NCBI GenBank assembly: GCA_964615905.1
Contig: CAZTUB010000003.1
Location: forward strand, 310,001-374,000
Origin: DATLMR01 sp964615905
Lineage (GTDB): Bacteria > Acidobacteriota > Blastocatellia > UBA7656
Length of the DNA stretch: 64,000 nucleotides
Reading direction: 5' to 3'
In this document: positions 42,821-53,558 of the stretch, piece after piece
Layout of the letters: the number at the start of each line of letters is the position of its first letter
Numbering within the stretch: the stretch's first letter is position 1
Program-made: the position numbers and the translations under genes
Notes under the pieces: generated by a model
What the model was told of the DNA's origin: nothing
The model's database searches: none
The model's input: only the letters and a program-made list of their open reading frames with translations

Positions 42821-43972
42821 CTAGATCGTTTCGATCAGCCGCGCAAGCAGCGCGGCCCGGCGCGGGATGTCATCGATTATTATGTGCTCGTGTTCGGCGT
42901 GCGCGCCCGCTCCGTCCACGCCGAGGCCGTCGAGCACCGGCACGCCAAGCGCCGCTATAAAGTTGCCGTCGGAGCCTCCGCCGACCGACCCTTCTTTCAA
43001 CTCGAACCCTAACTCCGAGGCGAGCGTGCGAGCGTGCTCGAAAAGCGCGCCGATCTCCGGCGTGCGAACAAGCGGCGGGCGATTTATTCCTCCGCGAACT
43101 TCGAGCCGCGCCCCTTCGAGCACAGGGGTGAGCGAGGCCATCGCCTCAGTAATGCGGTTGCCTTCTTCCAATGTCCTGTAACGCATATCTACGCTGGCGC
43201 GCGCCTCTGCCGCGATGACGTTCGACAGGACGCCGCCATGCACTGTGCCTACGTTGAGAGTAGTCCCCCGCTCGTAATCGCTCATCCGGTTGATGGCGAT
43301 GATCTGGTGCGCGAGTTCGGTGATCGCGCTTATGCCTGCGCGGGGGTCATTCCCCGCGTGAGCCGGGCGGCCTTTTATTACCAGCTCAAACTCCCCGACG
43401 CCTTTGCGCGCGGTCTTGATAGTGCCGCCGGGAATAGGCGGCTCAAGCACGAGCGCCGCCCGCGCCTGACGCGCTTCGCTCTCGATAATCTCGCGAGAGA
43501 AATGGCTTCCCGTCTCTTCGTCACAGGTCATCAAAAGCACGACGCTGCGTTTTACGCTGCGGCCGAGCCGGATGATCGCGTCGAGGGCGTGCGTGGCTAT
43601 CGCTACGCCCGATTTCATATCGAATATGCCGGGGCCAAACGCGCGGCCCTCGTCAACGCGAAATGGCCGCGCGGCAAGCGTGCCCAAGGGCCAGACGGTG
43701 TCGAGATGGCCTACGACCAGAAGCGACGGCTCGTCTTTTTCACATGAGTGGCGCGCTCGCAAAGTTGAACCGTAGCGCGGGTCGTTAAACATATCGACCG
43801 CCAGACCCATGCCCGCGAGCCTCTGGGCGAGGTTTTCAGCTATGCGGCGCGTGGCCTCCGCGTCGCGCGACATGGACTCTTGCTCGACCAGCCACCGGAT
43901 AAAGGCGAGCATCTCGTCTTGCTTCTCTTCAAAGTATGAGAGCAGACCGACGGGACTTCTTTCGATTGTCAT
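42821..43972 (-). CDS. M20-family metallopeptidase (glutamate carboxypeptidase-like)
   Basis: 383 residues. Metal-ligand motifs VVGHLDTVWPLG, GPGIFDMKSG (bridging Asp) and CDEETGS (catalytic and metal Glu) match the CPG2 branch of M20, and the dimerisation domain carries RPAHAGNDPRAG. No signal peptide, so cytosolic. It removes C-terminal or N-acyl amino acids; the substrate is not predictable. It is separated from the redoxin-like gene upstream by a terminator. Confidence 0.9.
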   Translation of the reverse strand: MTIERSPVGLLSYFEEKQDEMLAFIRWLVEQESMSRDAEATRRIAENLAQRLAGMGLAVDMFNDPRYGSTLRARHSCEKDEPSLLVVGHLDTVWPLGTLAARPFRVDEGRAFGPGIFDMKSGVAIATHALDAIIRLGRSVKRSVVLLMTCDEETGSHFSREIIESEARQARAALVLEPPIPGGTIKTARKGVGEFELVIKGRPAHAGNDPRAGISAITELAHQIIAINRMSDYERGTTLNVGTVHGGVLSNVIAAEARASVDMRYRTLEEGNRITEAMASLTPVLEGARLEVRGGINRPPLVRTPEIGALFEHARTLASELGFELKEGSVGGGSDGNFIAALGVPVLDGLGVDGAGAHAEHEHIIIDDIPRRAALLARLIETI

Positions 43973-44002
43973 CGCATCAATTTTTATCAGAGAGACGGCG
44001 AG

Positions 44003-44042
44003 AAAAGCAAAGCGCCGGGCTTTTTGAGGAGCCCGGCGCTTG
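44003..44042 (-). terminator. Terminator after the redoxin-like gene
   Basis: AGCGCCGGGC (44011-44020) pairs with GCCCGGCGCT (44031-44040). Read on the minus strand the stem is followed by TTTGCTTTT. Confidence 0.85.
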
Positions 44043-44062
44043 TCCGTCCAGTGCGTATGCGA

Positions 44063-44569
44063 TTAGGGCTTGAGCAGGCTGTCGATGGTCGAGGCCAGGT
44101 TGTTGATAAATTCAGAGTTTGGATTAAAGCCGCCGCGCGGCTGGCCGTGAAGCTCGCCCTGCGGGTTGAGGACGACTATCGTCGGCAACTGCGCGATCTT
44201 ACCGCTGTAACGCTTGAAGGCGGCGCGGTTCTGGTCGCGTAAGACGACGACGGAACCGGCTGGCCCGCACGGAGCCCTCAGCCGGTCATTGTTCGCCTCG
44301 TTCATAGAGTCGACACTGACCCAGAAGATCTTTACGTCCTTGCCCCTGTAACGCTCTGCGAGCGATTCAAGAGCCTTGAACTCTTCGCGGCACTGTGGGT
44401 CCTGCACTCCGCCAAAAAGCAGCACAACGACCTTGCCACGCGCCCCCGATAAAGTGACCGTCTCGCCGTCGGGCGTCATAAAGCTCAAGTCCTGCTGCGC
44501 GCCCGCCGCCACGCCCAGAAACACCGTCATTATGAATGCCGATACAAGGGTTCTGGTTTTGCTAATCAT
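44063..44569 (-). CDS. Exported redoxin-like protein lacking the N-terminal active-site cysteine
   Basis: 168 residues from the ATG (the frame also allows a GTG four codons earlier). A signal peptide ends near AAGAQ. The thioredoxin fold of the AhpC/TSA-TlpA group is visible (LSGARGKVVVLLFGG, then QLPTIVVLNPQGE with the cis-Pro). Where TlpA-type proteins have WCxxC, this one has VQDPQC: the second Cys (C60) is kept and the attacking Cys is Asp57. Another Cys lies at 101 (APCGP). A standard disulfide exchange is thus unlikely; C60 may act alone or pair with C101. Confidence 0.78.
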   Translation of the reverse strand: MISKTRTLVSAFIMTVFLGVAAGAQQDLSFMTPDGETVTLSGARGKVVVLLFGGVQDPQCREEFKALESLAERYRGKDVKIFWVSVDSMNEANNDRLRAPCGPAGSVVVLRDQNRAAFKRYSGKIAQLPTIVVLNPQGELHGQPRGGFNPNSEFINNLASTIDSLLKP

Positions 44570-44721
44570 TATTATCACCACTTCCTTTTTGGTACAGCCT
44601 TTAGATGCAGTTGATCGCTAAGGGGTTCGATTGACTGCTCTTCCATCTATAAGCACGGGCTGCTGTAAGTAAAATTTTAACATCGTGGCTCTACGCGCGG
44701 CAATTTGTAATCCCGGCCGCC

Positions 44722-45510
44722 CTACGCGGGCTTGCGGCGCTGCAAGAGCAGGTAGAGAGCGCCCAGGACAAGCGCCAGAGCCGCAACGCCCAGAATGATC
44801 AGCAACAGCGTCCAATCGCCAGACTTTTCGGCAGCGGGCGAAGCAGACGGCGCGCTCGGAGGCCGCGAGACCACCGGCACGAACGATTTGAAAGCGCCTT
44901 CGGCCACCGGCGCGATTTCATCAAAATTCTCTGCGCGGTCTGCGTATGTAAGCTGGTAAGTGCGCCTGTGCTCAGCGACGGGGATATATGTATAACGCGA
45001 CCTTATAGGCTTATCTTCCAACAGGTACTCAAGGTCGATCTGAAATGCCTCGAACCCGGATATGTTAGTTTTGCGCTGCCCCAGAATCTTGACCCCCTCA
45101 AGGCCGCCGTTGCGCATGTCTTCGTACAAATCTTTTACGGCGCGGTCCACCTCCTGGTCGCTCAACCCCATGACCGAATCTTGAACGGCGAGATTTATTG
45201 CCGGGCGCGAGCCGTCCGCGCGACGAGGGCCGACATACTGGACCAGAACCTCTTCAGGAATATTCCTGTTATCATCTTCGACCCAGCCGGGCGGCGGCTG
45301 AAACGAGACGCCGTAATCCTTGTTCGAGTAACGCGTGGTCTGCCGCTCTGGCCCCCTGCGCTCGGAATTCTGATTCTGAGTCTGAGGACTCTGAGCGACT
45401 GCCTTTTTATCGACGAGGGTTACGACTGCAATAACTGCGAGCGCGGCTGCAACCGCGAGGGCTCCCGCTTTAAGGTGGCGGTGCTTTCTTGATACAGGGC
45501 ACAAGAGCAT
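44722..45510 (-). CDS. Exported protein with C-terminal membrane anchor, PsbP/DcrB-like domain
   Basis: 262 residues. A basic N-terminus and hydrophobic segment (about 14-36) form a signal or anchor. A polar linker is followed by a domain with KDYGVSFQPPPGWVEDD, a pattern of the PsbP/DcrB (Mog1-like) fold, ending with AEGAFKSFVPV. A proline/serine linker leads to a C-terminal hydrophobic helix (about 233-255) followed by LLLQRRKPA. The domain should face the periplasm. Function unknown. It stands about 140 bases upstream of the redoxin-like gene on the same strand. Confidence 0.72.
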   Translation of the reverse strand: MLLCPVSRKHRHLKAGALAVAAALAVIAVVTLVDKKAVAQSPQTQNQNSERRGPERQTTRYSNKDYGVSFQPPPGWVEDDNRNIPEEVLVQYVGPRRADGSRPAINLAVQDSVMGLSDQEVDRAVKDLYEDMRNGGLEGVKILGQRKTNISGFEAFQIDLEYLLEDKPIRSRYTYIPVAEHRRTYQLTYADRAENFDEIAPVAEGAFKSFVPVVSRPPSAPSASPAAEKSGDWTLLLIILGVAALALVLGALYLLLQRRKPA

Positions 45511-45657
45511 AGAGGTTTCCCCGCAAGGAGTAATCAGTAAGCGCGCACTGTAGTTTTATAACACAAAGCCCTGCCAGCTTGCCCCGCCGGAAGCGGGCTG
45601 CGCGGATAAAGCGGTCTTACAATCTTGGCGGGAAACTTATATGCTTACACTTACCGT

Positions 45658-46245
45658 ATGATCTCAGCGATATTACTTGCGGCGGGCGAGTCCCGGCGCA
45701 TGGGCGATTTCAAACAGCTCTTGCTGTTTCGGGGCAAGAGCTTTGTCGAAACCTGTGTCGACAATCTTCAGGCCGCGAATGTGGACGAAATCGTGGTCGT
45801 CACTGGTTATCGCGCGAAGGACGTTCGGGCGGCGCTCGCGCTTAAAAGTGTCCGGTGCGTGGATAACCCCGATTTCAAAATCGGCATGGGCGCGTCGATC
45901 AAGCGCGGCGTAGAAGCGGCCTCGCCGGGATCGACTGCCTTCCTGATCGCGCTCGCAGACCAGCCGCAGATAGGCCCCGGACTGATCGACCAGATCATAA
46001 CCCGATACACCAGAGGCGACTCGCTTGTGGTTGTCCCTCGCTACAGCGGGCGCAACGGCCACCCCGTAATCTTATCTAGCCGCTTGCGACAGGAGATTTT
46101 TGATATGGACGAGGCGGCAGGCTTGCGACAGGTCATTTACGCGCACAGGGATCGCACCGCTCAGGTCGATGTTTCAAGCGAAGCTGTTCTGTTAGATTTC
46201 GACTACCCGGAAGACTATCAAAAACACGTAAACCGTGAACCGTAA
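45658..46245 (+). CDS. MobA/MocA-like nucleotidyltransferase
   Basis: 195 residues from the ATG at 45658; an upstream in-frame TTG at 45625 is less likely. The nucleotide-binding signature AILLAAGESRRMGDFKQLL and the metal-site ADQPQIGPGLID motif are those of molybdenum cofactor cytidylyl- or guanylyltransferases, with GRNGHPVILS later in the chain. It would transfer CMP (or GMP) onto molybdopterin; purinol and other pyridine substrates are known in the wider family. No molybdoenzyme gene is in the window. The last codons lie within a large inverted repeat. Confidence 0.87.
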   Translation: MISAILLAAGESRRMGDFKQLLLFRGKSFVETCVDNLQAANVDEIVVVTGYRAKDVRAALALKSVRCVDNPDFKIGMGASIKRGVEAASPGSTAFLIALADQPQIGPGLIDQIITRYTRGDSLVVVPRYSGRNGHPVILSSRLRQEIFDMDEAAGLRQVIYAHRDRTAQVDVSSEAVLLDFDYPEDYQKHVNREP

Positions 46246-46321
46246 ACCGTGACAAGAGAGAGCAGATGCCTGGTCTGCCGCTCCTCTCTGACTTGTCACG
46301 GTTTACGGTTCACGGTTTACG
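46227..46321. repeat. 30-bp perfect inverted repeat at the end of the mocA-like gene
   Basis: The arm at 46227-46256 is the exact reverse complement of 46292-46321. Each arm itself contains two near-copies of CGTAAACCGTGA. The loop side extends the pairing (AGAGAG at 46255-46260 with CTCTCT at 46283-46288). The left arm includes the last codons and stop of the mocA-like gene. It could be a REP-like mobile palindrome or an unusually long transcript end shared by convergent genes. Confidence 0.8.
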
Positions 46322-46358
46322 AAAAAAGAGAGGCCGGCAACGGGCCGACCTCTCTTTT
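46322..46358. terminator. Bidirectional terminator between convergent genes
   Basis: AAAAGAGAGG (46324-46333) pairs with CCTCTCTTTT (46349-46358), so each strand has a T-tract. It lies directly after the 30-bp inverted repeat. Confidence 0.8.
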
Positions 46359-46380
46359 CGGGATAATTTGGATTTGTCTG

Positions 46381-46749
46381 CTAGACCGCAATCTTGTCCG
46401 TTCGCACGACGCGTGACGGCGATTCAAACGGGATGACTCGCCCGCTCTGCCGTTCTCTCTCTATCTCTTCAAGTCGCGTTGCCCTCAAGTGGTACGCGTA
46501 GATAGCGCGATTCGCTGCAAGTTCATAGCTGTGGCCTCCGCAGCTAGAGCAATTGCCGAAGCGGTCCAGATAGGTCTTAACCGGGCTATCGGCCTCGCCG
46601 GAGCAGTCACCACAGATTATCTGCACGCCTATACTTACCAACCCCCCTCGCGGCTCGGTCAACTGGTTCGGGTCTGTCTTATAGCTCTTCATATAATAGA
46701 AGCTGAAAAGAGCCAGAGTTGCAATTGTTGCCGCGACGATAATCAGCAT
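46381..46749 (-). CDS. Membrane-anchored zinc-ribbon protein
   Basis: 122 residues. The start chosen has AAGGAG six bases upstream and opens MLIIVAATIATLALFSFYY, one N-terminal membrane helix; a longer frame would include the ribosome site. The following domain has two Cys pairs, CGDC and CSSCGGH, typical of a zinc ribbon. The C-terminal part is charged and helical (RLEEIERERQSGR). Function unknown; it might hold a protein partner at the membrane. Confidence 0.72.
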   Translation of the reverse strand: MLIIVAATIATLALFSFYYMKSYKTDPNQLTEPRGGLVSIGVQIICGDCSGEADSPVKTYLDRFGNCSSCGGHSYELAANRAIYAYHLRATRLEEIERERQSGRVIPFESPSRVVRTDKIAV

Positions 46750-47134
46750 AACTTTCTCCTTCGTTTTACTTGCCAATCTTTCGAGCCAACTACCTGCTCG
46801 CTACGACCTGATTTACGAACGAAACCGAAACAAAGATTTGCTTCGTCAATATCCATTAGCAATGAGTATGCCAGGAGGGGGAACCGTAGCTGAAATAGGC
46901 TAACAACGCACGATTTTAAATTAGAGTGGGGTCAAGACGGAGCCAGGCGGGTTTGCCCTGTCAGGGATGAGATAAAATTGCATGATAACAGTACAAAACT
47001 GTACAGAATCGCGTCGGCCAGAGGCCGACACAAGTCGGTCAAAATGCTTTCGGGTCAGGCAAAATGGAGCGTGCCCGGGGCTAAAGGGCTGCGAGCACGC
47101 CTCATTTGCCTGTATTCGAGTCCCAAATTTCGAA
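46750..47134. other. Intergenic stretch without a supported gene
   Basis: 385 bases. It contains a short hairpin, GTCGGCC (47013-47019) with GGCCGAC (47023-47029), and an inverted pair GCGTGC (47069-47074) with GCACGC (47095-47100) that may end the minus-strand gene at 47135. A plus-strand open frame of 89 codons from 46978 has no start signal or recognisable content. Confidence 0.5.
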
Positions 47135-47401
47135 TCACTTACGACCGCGAATCATTCGCCACAGAAACAGAAGCAGGAATGCGCCGACCAGCGATATTAA
47201 GAAGCCGGGGCGCACATACCCTTCGTCACCCCGCGACGGCCAGATAGCCCTGCCGATCAACCCACCTACGATTGAGCCTGCGATCCCAAGAAGAGCCGTG
47301 GCCAGACAACCCATCTGGTCGCGCCCAGGCATAATCAGCCGTGCGAGCGCGCCTACGATAAGCCCGACCACCAGCCAACCGATGATGTCAATGATTCCCA
47401 T
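47135..47401 (-). CDS. GlsB/YeaQ/YmgE-family small membrane protein
   Basis: 88 residues from the ATG at 47401, which has AGGAGG about six bases upstream; the frame extends nine codons further. Three hydrophobic segments and the family pattern GIIDIIGWLVVGLIVGALARLIMPG and LLGIAGSIVGGLIG identify the transglycosylase-associated GlsB/YeaQ group, small inner-membrane proteins linked to general stress. No enzymatic activity is established for the family. Confidence 0.88.
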   Translation of the reverse strand: MGIIDIIGWLVVGLIVGALARLIMPGRDQMGCLATALLGIAGSIVGGLIGRAIWPSRGDEGYVRPGFLISLVGAFLLLFLWRMIRGRK

Positions 47402-47611
47402 CCAGACCTCCTGCGAGTTGGTGTCCACAAACCCGTTTGCGAGATAGTGGTTCGATATTATCTACCGTTAAGGCCCAGGTCAACGAAAAGAGCCCCTCGT
47501 TGGAATGAGCGGTCCGGCGGGCGGGTCAGCAGGCGCACCCGTTTCTCATCACAAAGCTCACGCGGTTTACCTCGGCAGGCAGAGGCTTATCGTGTCGGGG
47601 AGGACGGCCAT

Positions 47612-48754
47612 TTACGCGCCGCTCCGTTTTATGTAGAGCCGCGCCGACGTTGTGCGTATCACGTCGGGTATATTCTTATTGAGCGACAGCGCGCGCATGT
47701 CGCGCGTCTGTATTCGATTGAGAAAGCCGAGGCTTATGGCGATGGGCGTACGGGGATTGCGCACGAGGTTGTGTATCACCACATAAGACCGTGTCCAGGC
47801 GCGGTTCTGCCCTATCTGACGAAGCACGTCTTCGGGCGCAGTCTTTATCGAAGCTATGCTCTCGACCTCCGTGTCTGTAATGCGCGGGTTTCTCAGGACC
47901 GCGCCCGCGACTATGCGGTTCGGGTCGCGGACAAGGATCATGCGGGCCTCTCTCGATCCCTTTATGGCAAGCATCACGCGCTCTTTTATGCTCATAAGCG
48001 CCACCTGCTGAAAGACGGGCATACGGTCCGACGTGATCTGCCCTTCTTCGGCTTCGACCGCGCTTATCAGGTCTTCCACGTCGATGGGACCCTCTTCCGC
48101 GATGGGTTCCGGGCCGAAGATGCCGACTTCGATCTCGTAATCCGTGATAAGAGAATCGTCTATCTCATCAAACGCCTCGTCTATCAGACCGAGCCGCATC
48201 AACTCTTCCATGCTCCCGATGGAGAGAGTCTCGCGCGCAGCCTCTTGCTCGGCCCGCGCGGCGACCTCGGCCTGCACGCGCTGTTCTTCGGCTACAAGCT
48301 GCGCGCCGTACTGTTTCTCAAAAAATTCCGCGCGAACTTCGAGCGCGCGGCGCTCGGCTTCGGGCGTGCGCACGGGGTTGGCCAGGATGGCCTCGATAAT
48401 TTCGGGCGAGCGAATAAGGCTCTGCTGTTTGAGCGAAACGGCCTCGACGATTGCCGCGTCGGCGCTTTCTCGCGCAAGCCGCGCGAGCACGGAGTCGGAC
48501 GTCGTGCGGTTGAAGACGACCGCCTCGACAAGCGCGTGCGGCGCGCGAGGCCACAGGCAAAGAAAGTCGAGGACGTCGGGAGGGGTCTGCTGATCGGCGG
48601 CGAGCGCGGCGAAAGATTCCGGGTCGAGCGTGTCTATGGTTGCGGTAGCGGCGGCGCGCACCTCGTCGCTTTCATCCCCGACTAAGGCGACGAGCACTTC
48701 GAGCAAGTCTTCGTTCGTGAGCGGCAGCATCCCGCGCGCTGCGGCCATCTTCAC
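47612..48754 (-). CDS. HEAT-like helical repeat protein of unknown function
   Basis: 380 residues from the GTG at 48754. The N-terminal half has HEAT-like helical pairs (EVLVALVGDESDEVRAAA), the middle is an acidic linker (about 190-260), and the C-terminal domain (RMPVFQQVALMSIKERVMLA, AGAVLRNPRITDTEVE, VVIHNLVRNPRTPIAISL) resembles a conserved domain found in similar-sized proteins of deltaproteobacteria and Acidobacteriota. The true start may be upstream: the frame continues with 17 plausible codons (IPSTIVQAIKSGTIPPA) to an ATC at 48803-48805 that has AGGAG six bases before it, with no ATG, GTG or TTG. Cytosolic scaffold role suspected. Confidence 0.75.
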   Translation of the reverse strand: MKMAAARGMLPLTNEDLLEVLVALVGDESDEVRAAATATIDTLDPESFAALAADQQTPPDVLDFLCLWPRAPHALVEAVVFNRTTSDSVLARLARESADAAIVEAVSLKQQSLIRSPEIIEAILANPVRTPEAERRALEVRAEFFEKQYGAQLVAEEQRVQAEVAARAEQEAARETLSIGSMEELMRLGLIDEAFDEIDDSLITDYEIEVGIFGPEPIAEEGPIDVEDLISAVEAEEGQITSDRMPVFQQVALMSIKERVMLAIKGSREARMILVRDPNRIVAGAVLRNPRITDTEVESIASIKTAPEDVLRQIGQNRAWTRSYVVIHNLVRNPRTPIAISLGFLNRIQTRDMRALSLNKNIPDVIRTTSARLYIKRSGA

Positions 48755-48910
48755 CGCAGGCGGGATCGTGCCCGATTTGATTGCCTGTACAATCGTGCTT
48801 GGGATACCAGACTCCTGTCTTAGAACAACCTTCTATATTAAATTTAAGGGTTTCAGGGGCCTGCGGTGATTGCTAGACTACTATAGATCGAGGAGAGTTT
48901 CAAATCTTAC

Positions 48911-48947
48911 TTAAAGCAGGGACGCCCGCTAAGCGCCCCTGCTTTAA
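48911..48947 (-). terminator. Hairpin after secA
   Basis: TTAAAGCAGGG (48911-48921) pairs perfectly with CCCTGCTTTAA (48937-48947). It lies just beyond the secA stop on the minus strand. The T-run is weak. Confidence 0.6.
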
Positions 48948-48964
48948 GACGTAAGCGCAGGGGT

Positions 48965-51829
<2,865 letters not shown>

Positions 51830-51867
51830 ACTTCTCTCTAATTGGTATCTGAAACCATAAATCAGAC

Positions 51868-51917
51868 AGCCTGCTGACCACGGGCGCGTTCAATCTCAAA
51901 CGCCCGGTCAACAGGCT
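51868..51917 (-). promoter_or_regulatory. Long interrupted hairpin in the secA leader
   Basis: AGCCTG (51868-51873), TGACC and GGGCG pair with CGCCCGGTCAACAGGCT (51901-51917), forming a three-part stem with two small bulges. It lies about 40-90 bases upstream of the secA ATG on the minus strand. It may be a leader attenuator or the end of an upstream transcript. Confidence 0.45.
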
Positions 51918-52110
51918 TACTATTGGCTACCTGGTTTAACTGGAGGCATGCTCACAGCCAGCCTATCGATTGCACAGTAACACCAAACATGAATTTTACT
52001 TTGATGCGACTACGCGAGTCAAATCGGTCGTGTCGGTACGATTGCCCGCGGGGCGCAACCTGCCCGAACGGGTGATGGCAAGCGCAGAAAAAACGCTAAA
52101 AAAATTACTG

Positions 52111-52139
52111 TTGACTTAGCATGTAGCCGATGGTAGAAA
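52111..52139 (+). promoter_or_regulatory. Candidate promoter for the pil operon
   Basis: TTGACT (52111-52116), 17 bases, TAGAAA (52134-52139). Transcription would begin near 52146, about 40 bases before the riboswitch aptamer. The stretch 51918-52110 shows nothing else recognisable. Confidence 0.5.
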
Positions 52140-52187
52140 TGTCTGCGTCGAAAAAGTCTCGGTTGTTATTTGAGCGGTTGTGAAGAC

Positions 52188-52281
52188 TGAAGACATCGAA
52201 CGGGCACACCAGGAGCGATCCTGGGTCGCAAAGCCAAGGCCTCTCCCGTAGAGGATGACTGGTTACCGAAGTGATCTTCAG
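52188..52281 (+). promoter_or_regulatory. Class I cyclic-di-GMP (GEMM-I) riboswitch
   Basis: All core elements of the GEMM-I aptamer are present. P1 is CTGAAGA (52188-52194) with TCTTCAG (52275-52281). The sequence CGGGCACACC opens P2, whose stem AGGA-GCGA-TCCT has a GNRA tetraloop. The near-invariant GGGTCGCAAAGCC follows (consensus GGGACGCAAAGCC). P3 is CCTCT-CCCGT-AGAGG, and the 3' strand is GGTTACCGAAG. The base equivalent to G20 of the Vc2 aptamer is G, which favours c-di-GMP over cGAMP. Upstream GAAGACT (52183-52189) can instead pair with AGTCTTC (52295-52301), overlapping P1, a plausible switch. pilM begins 212 bases downstream. Confidence 0.9.
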
Positions 52282-52493
52282 CAAGCGTGTTTCCAGTCTT
52301 CTCGCCTTCGATCGAGCCCCTGAAATTCGCCCTCTATAAGTTTTTCAAACCTGCCCGGAAGCGTCCTCGATTCCAGGTCTGCCCCTACGCCCGATTGGGA
52401 TTTTAGTCTTTGCTTTTCGGCTGTCCGCTCTCGATAAAGACGGGCGCTCGTCGATAAGCGACCTAAGATCGGAAGTCCATCCCGGGAGATCAT

Positions 52494-53558
52494 ATGCTAG
52501 GGAAAAAGAATAAGAGCATCGTCGGGCTCGACATCGGCTCAAGCGCGCTCAAGGCTGTTGAGTTGAAGCCTACGCGCAACGGGTTTGAGCTGGTCCACAT
52601 CGCGCACCAGAATCTTCAATCAGATACTATCGTAGACGGCCACATAATCGACCTCAATCACGTTAGCGATTGCATAAACCGCATCTGGACCGAACAGAAC
52701 ATAAAGACAAACCAGATCGCCACATCGTTATCGGGCCACGCCGTCATCGTCAAAAAGATCACGCTGCCCGCGATGCCCGAAGAAGAGCTTGACGAGCAGA
52801 TTCACTGGGAAGCCGAACAGTACATTCCCTTCGACATCAACGACGTGAATCTTTATCACGAGATCATAAGCTACGATCAATCGGGTCAGAACATGGACGT
52901 GTTGCTTGTCGCCTGCAAGCGCGACAAGATCGCGCAGTTCACGCAGGTAATCTCGCAGGCGGGCAAGCAGCCGATGATTGTCGACGTCGACGCGTTCGCG
53001 CTGCAAAACGCTTACGAAGTGAACTACCACCCGACGCCCAGCCAGACGGTCGCGCTGTTAGACATCGGCGCGTCGGTTATGACGATAAACATCGTGCGCG
53101 GGGTGACCTCGATCTTTACGCGCGACATATCCGCGGGCGGCAACCAGTACACGGACCTTTTGCAAAAAGAGCTGGATTTGACGTTCGAGCAGGCCGAAGC
53201 GATCAAGCGCGGCGCGGACTTCGATTCGATCTCCGCCGCCGAGCAGGCCGACCCGGCCATACAGGCCGTCTCCGAGATGCTCGGCCAGGAGATCCACCGC
53301 ACGCTCGACTTCTTCCGCTCGACAGCGGTCGAGTCCCCTGTGATCGACCGGATGCTGATAGCGGGCGGGTCGTCAAAGGTCGCGCACCTTACAGACTACC
53401 TCTCCGAGAAATTCCAGATGCCCGTCGAGCGCTTCGACTCGTTCCGCTCGATCAAGCTCGACCACAAACGATTTGACGACGAGTATATGAGAGAGCTTTC
53501 ACCGAATATGGCCGTGGCCGTTGGGCTTGCGGTGCGTGTCCTGGAGGTGGCGAAATGA
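52494..53558 (+). CDS. pilM: Type IV pilus inner-membrane platform protein PilM
   Basis: 354 residues. Actin-like ATPase fold with phosphate loop GLDIGSSALKAVEL and LLDIGASVMTINI, and the PilM pattern DEQIHWEAEQYIPFDINDVN. PilM is cytoplasmic and binds the N-terminal tail of PilN, linking the pilus motor to the alignment complex. GGGAG is well placed before the ATG. It is the first gene of pilMNOPQ and overlaps pilN by four bases. The c-di-GMP riboswitch lies in its leader. Confidence 0.95.
   Translation: MLGKKNKSIVGLDIGSSALKAVELKPTRNGFELVHIAHQNLQSDTIVDGHIIDLNHVSDCINRIWTEQNIKTNQIATSLSGHAVIVKKITLPAMPEEELDEQIHWEAEQYIPFDINDVNLYHEIISYDQSGQNMDVLLVACKRDKIAQFTQVISQAGKQPMIVDVDAFALQNAYEVNYHPTPSQTVALLDIGASVMTINIVRGVTSIFTRDISAGGNQYTDLLQKELDLTFEQAEAIKRGADFDSISAAEQADPAIQAVSEMLGQEIHRTLDFFRSTAVESPVIDRMLIAGGSSKVAHLTDYLSEKFQMPVERFDSFRSIKLDHKRFDDEYMRELSPNMAVAVGLAVRVLEVAK

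Noticed and set aside
46978..47247. 89-codon plus-strand open frame
   Set aside because: It has no start signal, overlaps the GlsB-like gene and has no recognisable domain.
47447..48685. 412-codon plus-strand open frame
   Set aside because: It is antisense to the HEAT-like gene, whose protein pattern is clearly real; the plus-strand translation has no recognisable domain.
51918..52110. A second riboswitch upstream of the pil promoter
   Set aside because: I looked for conserved aptamer cores in this GC-rich stretch and found none; it also lies before the proposed start of transcription.
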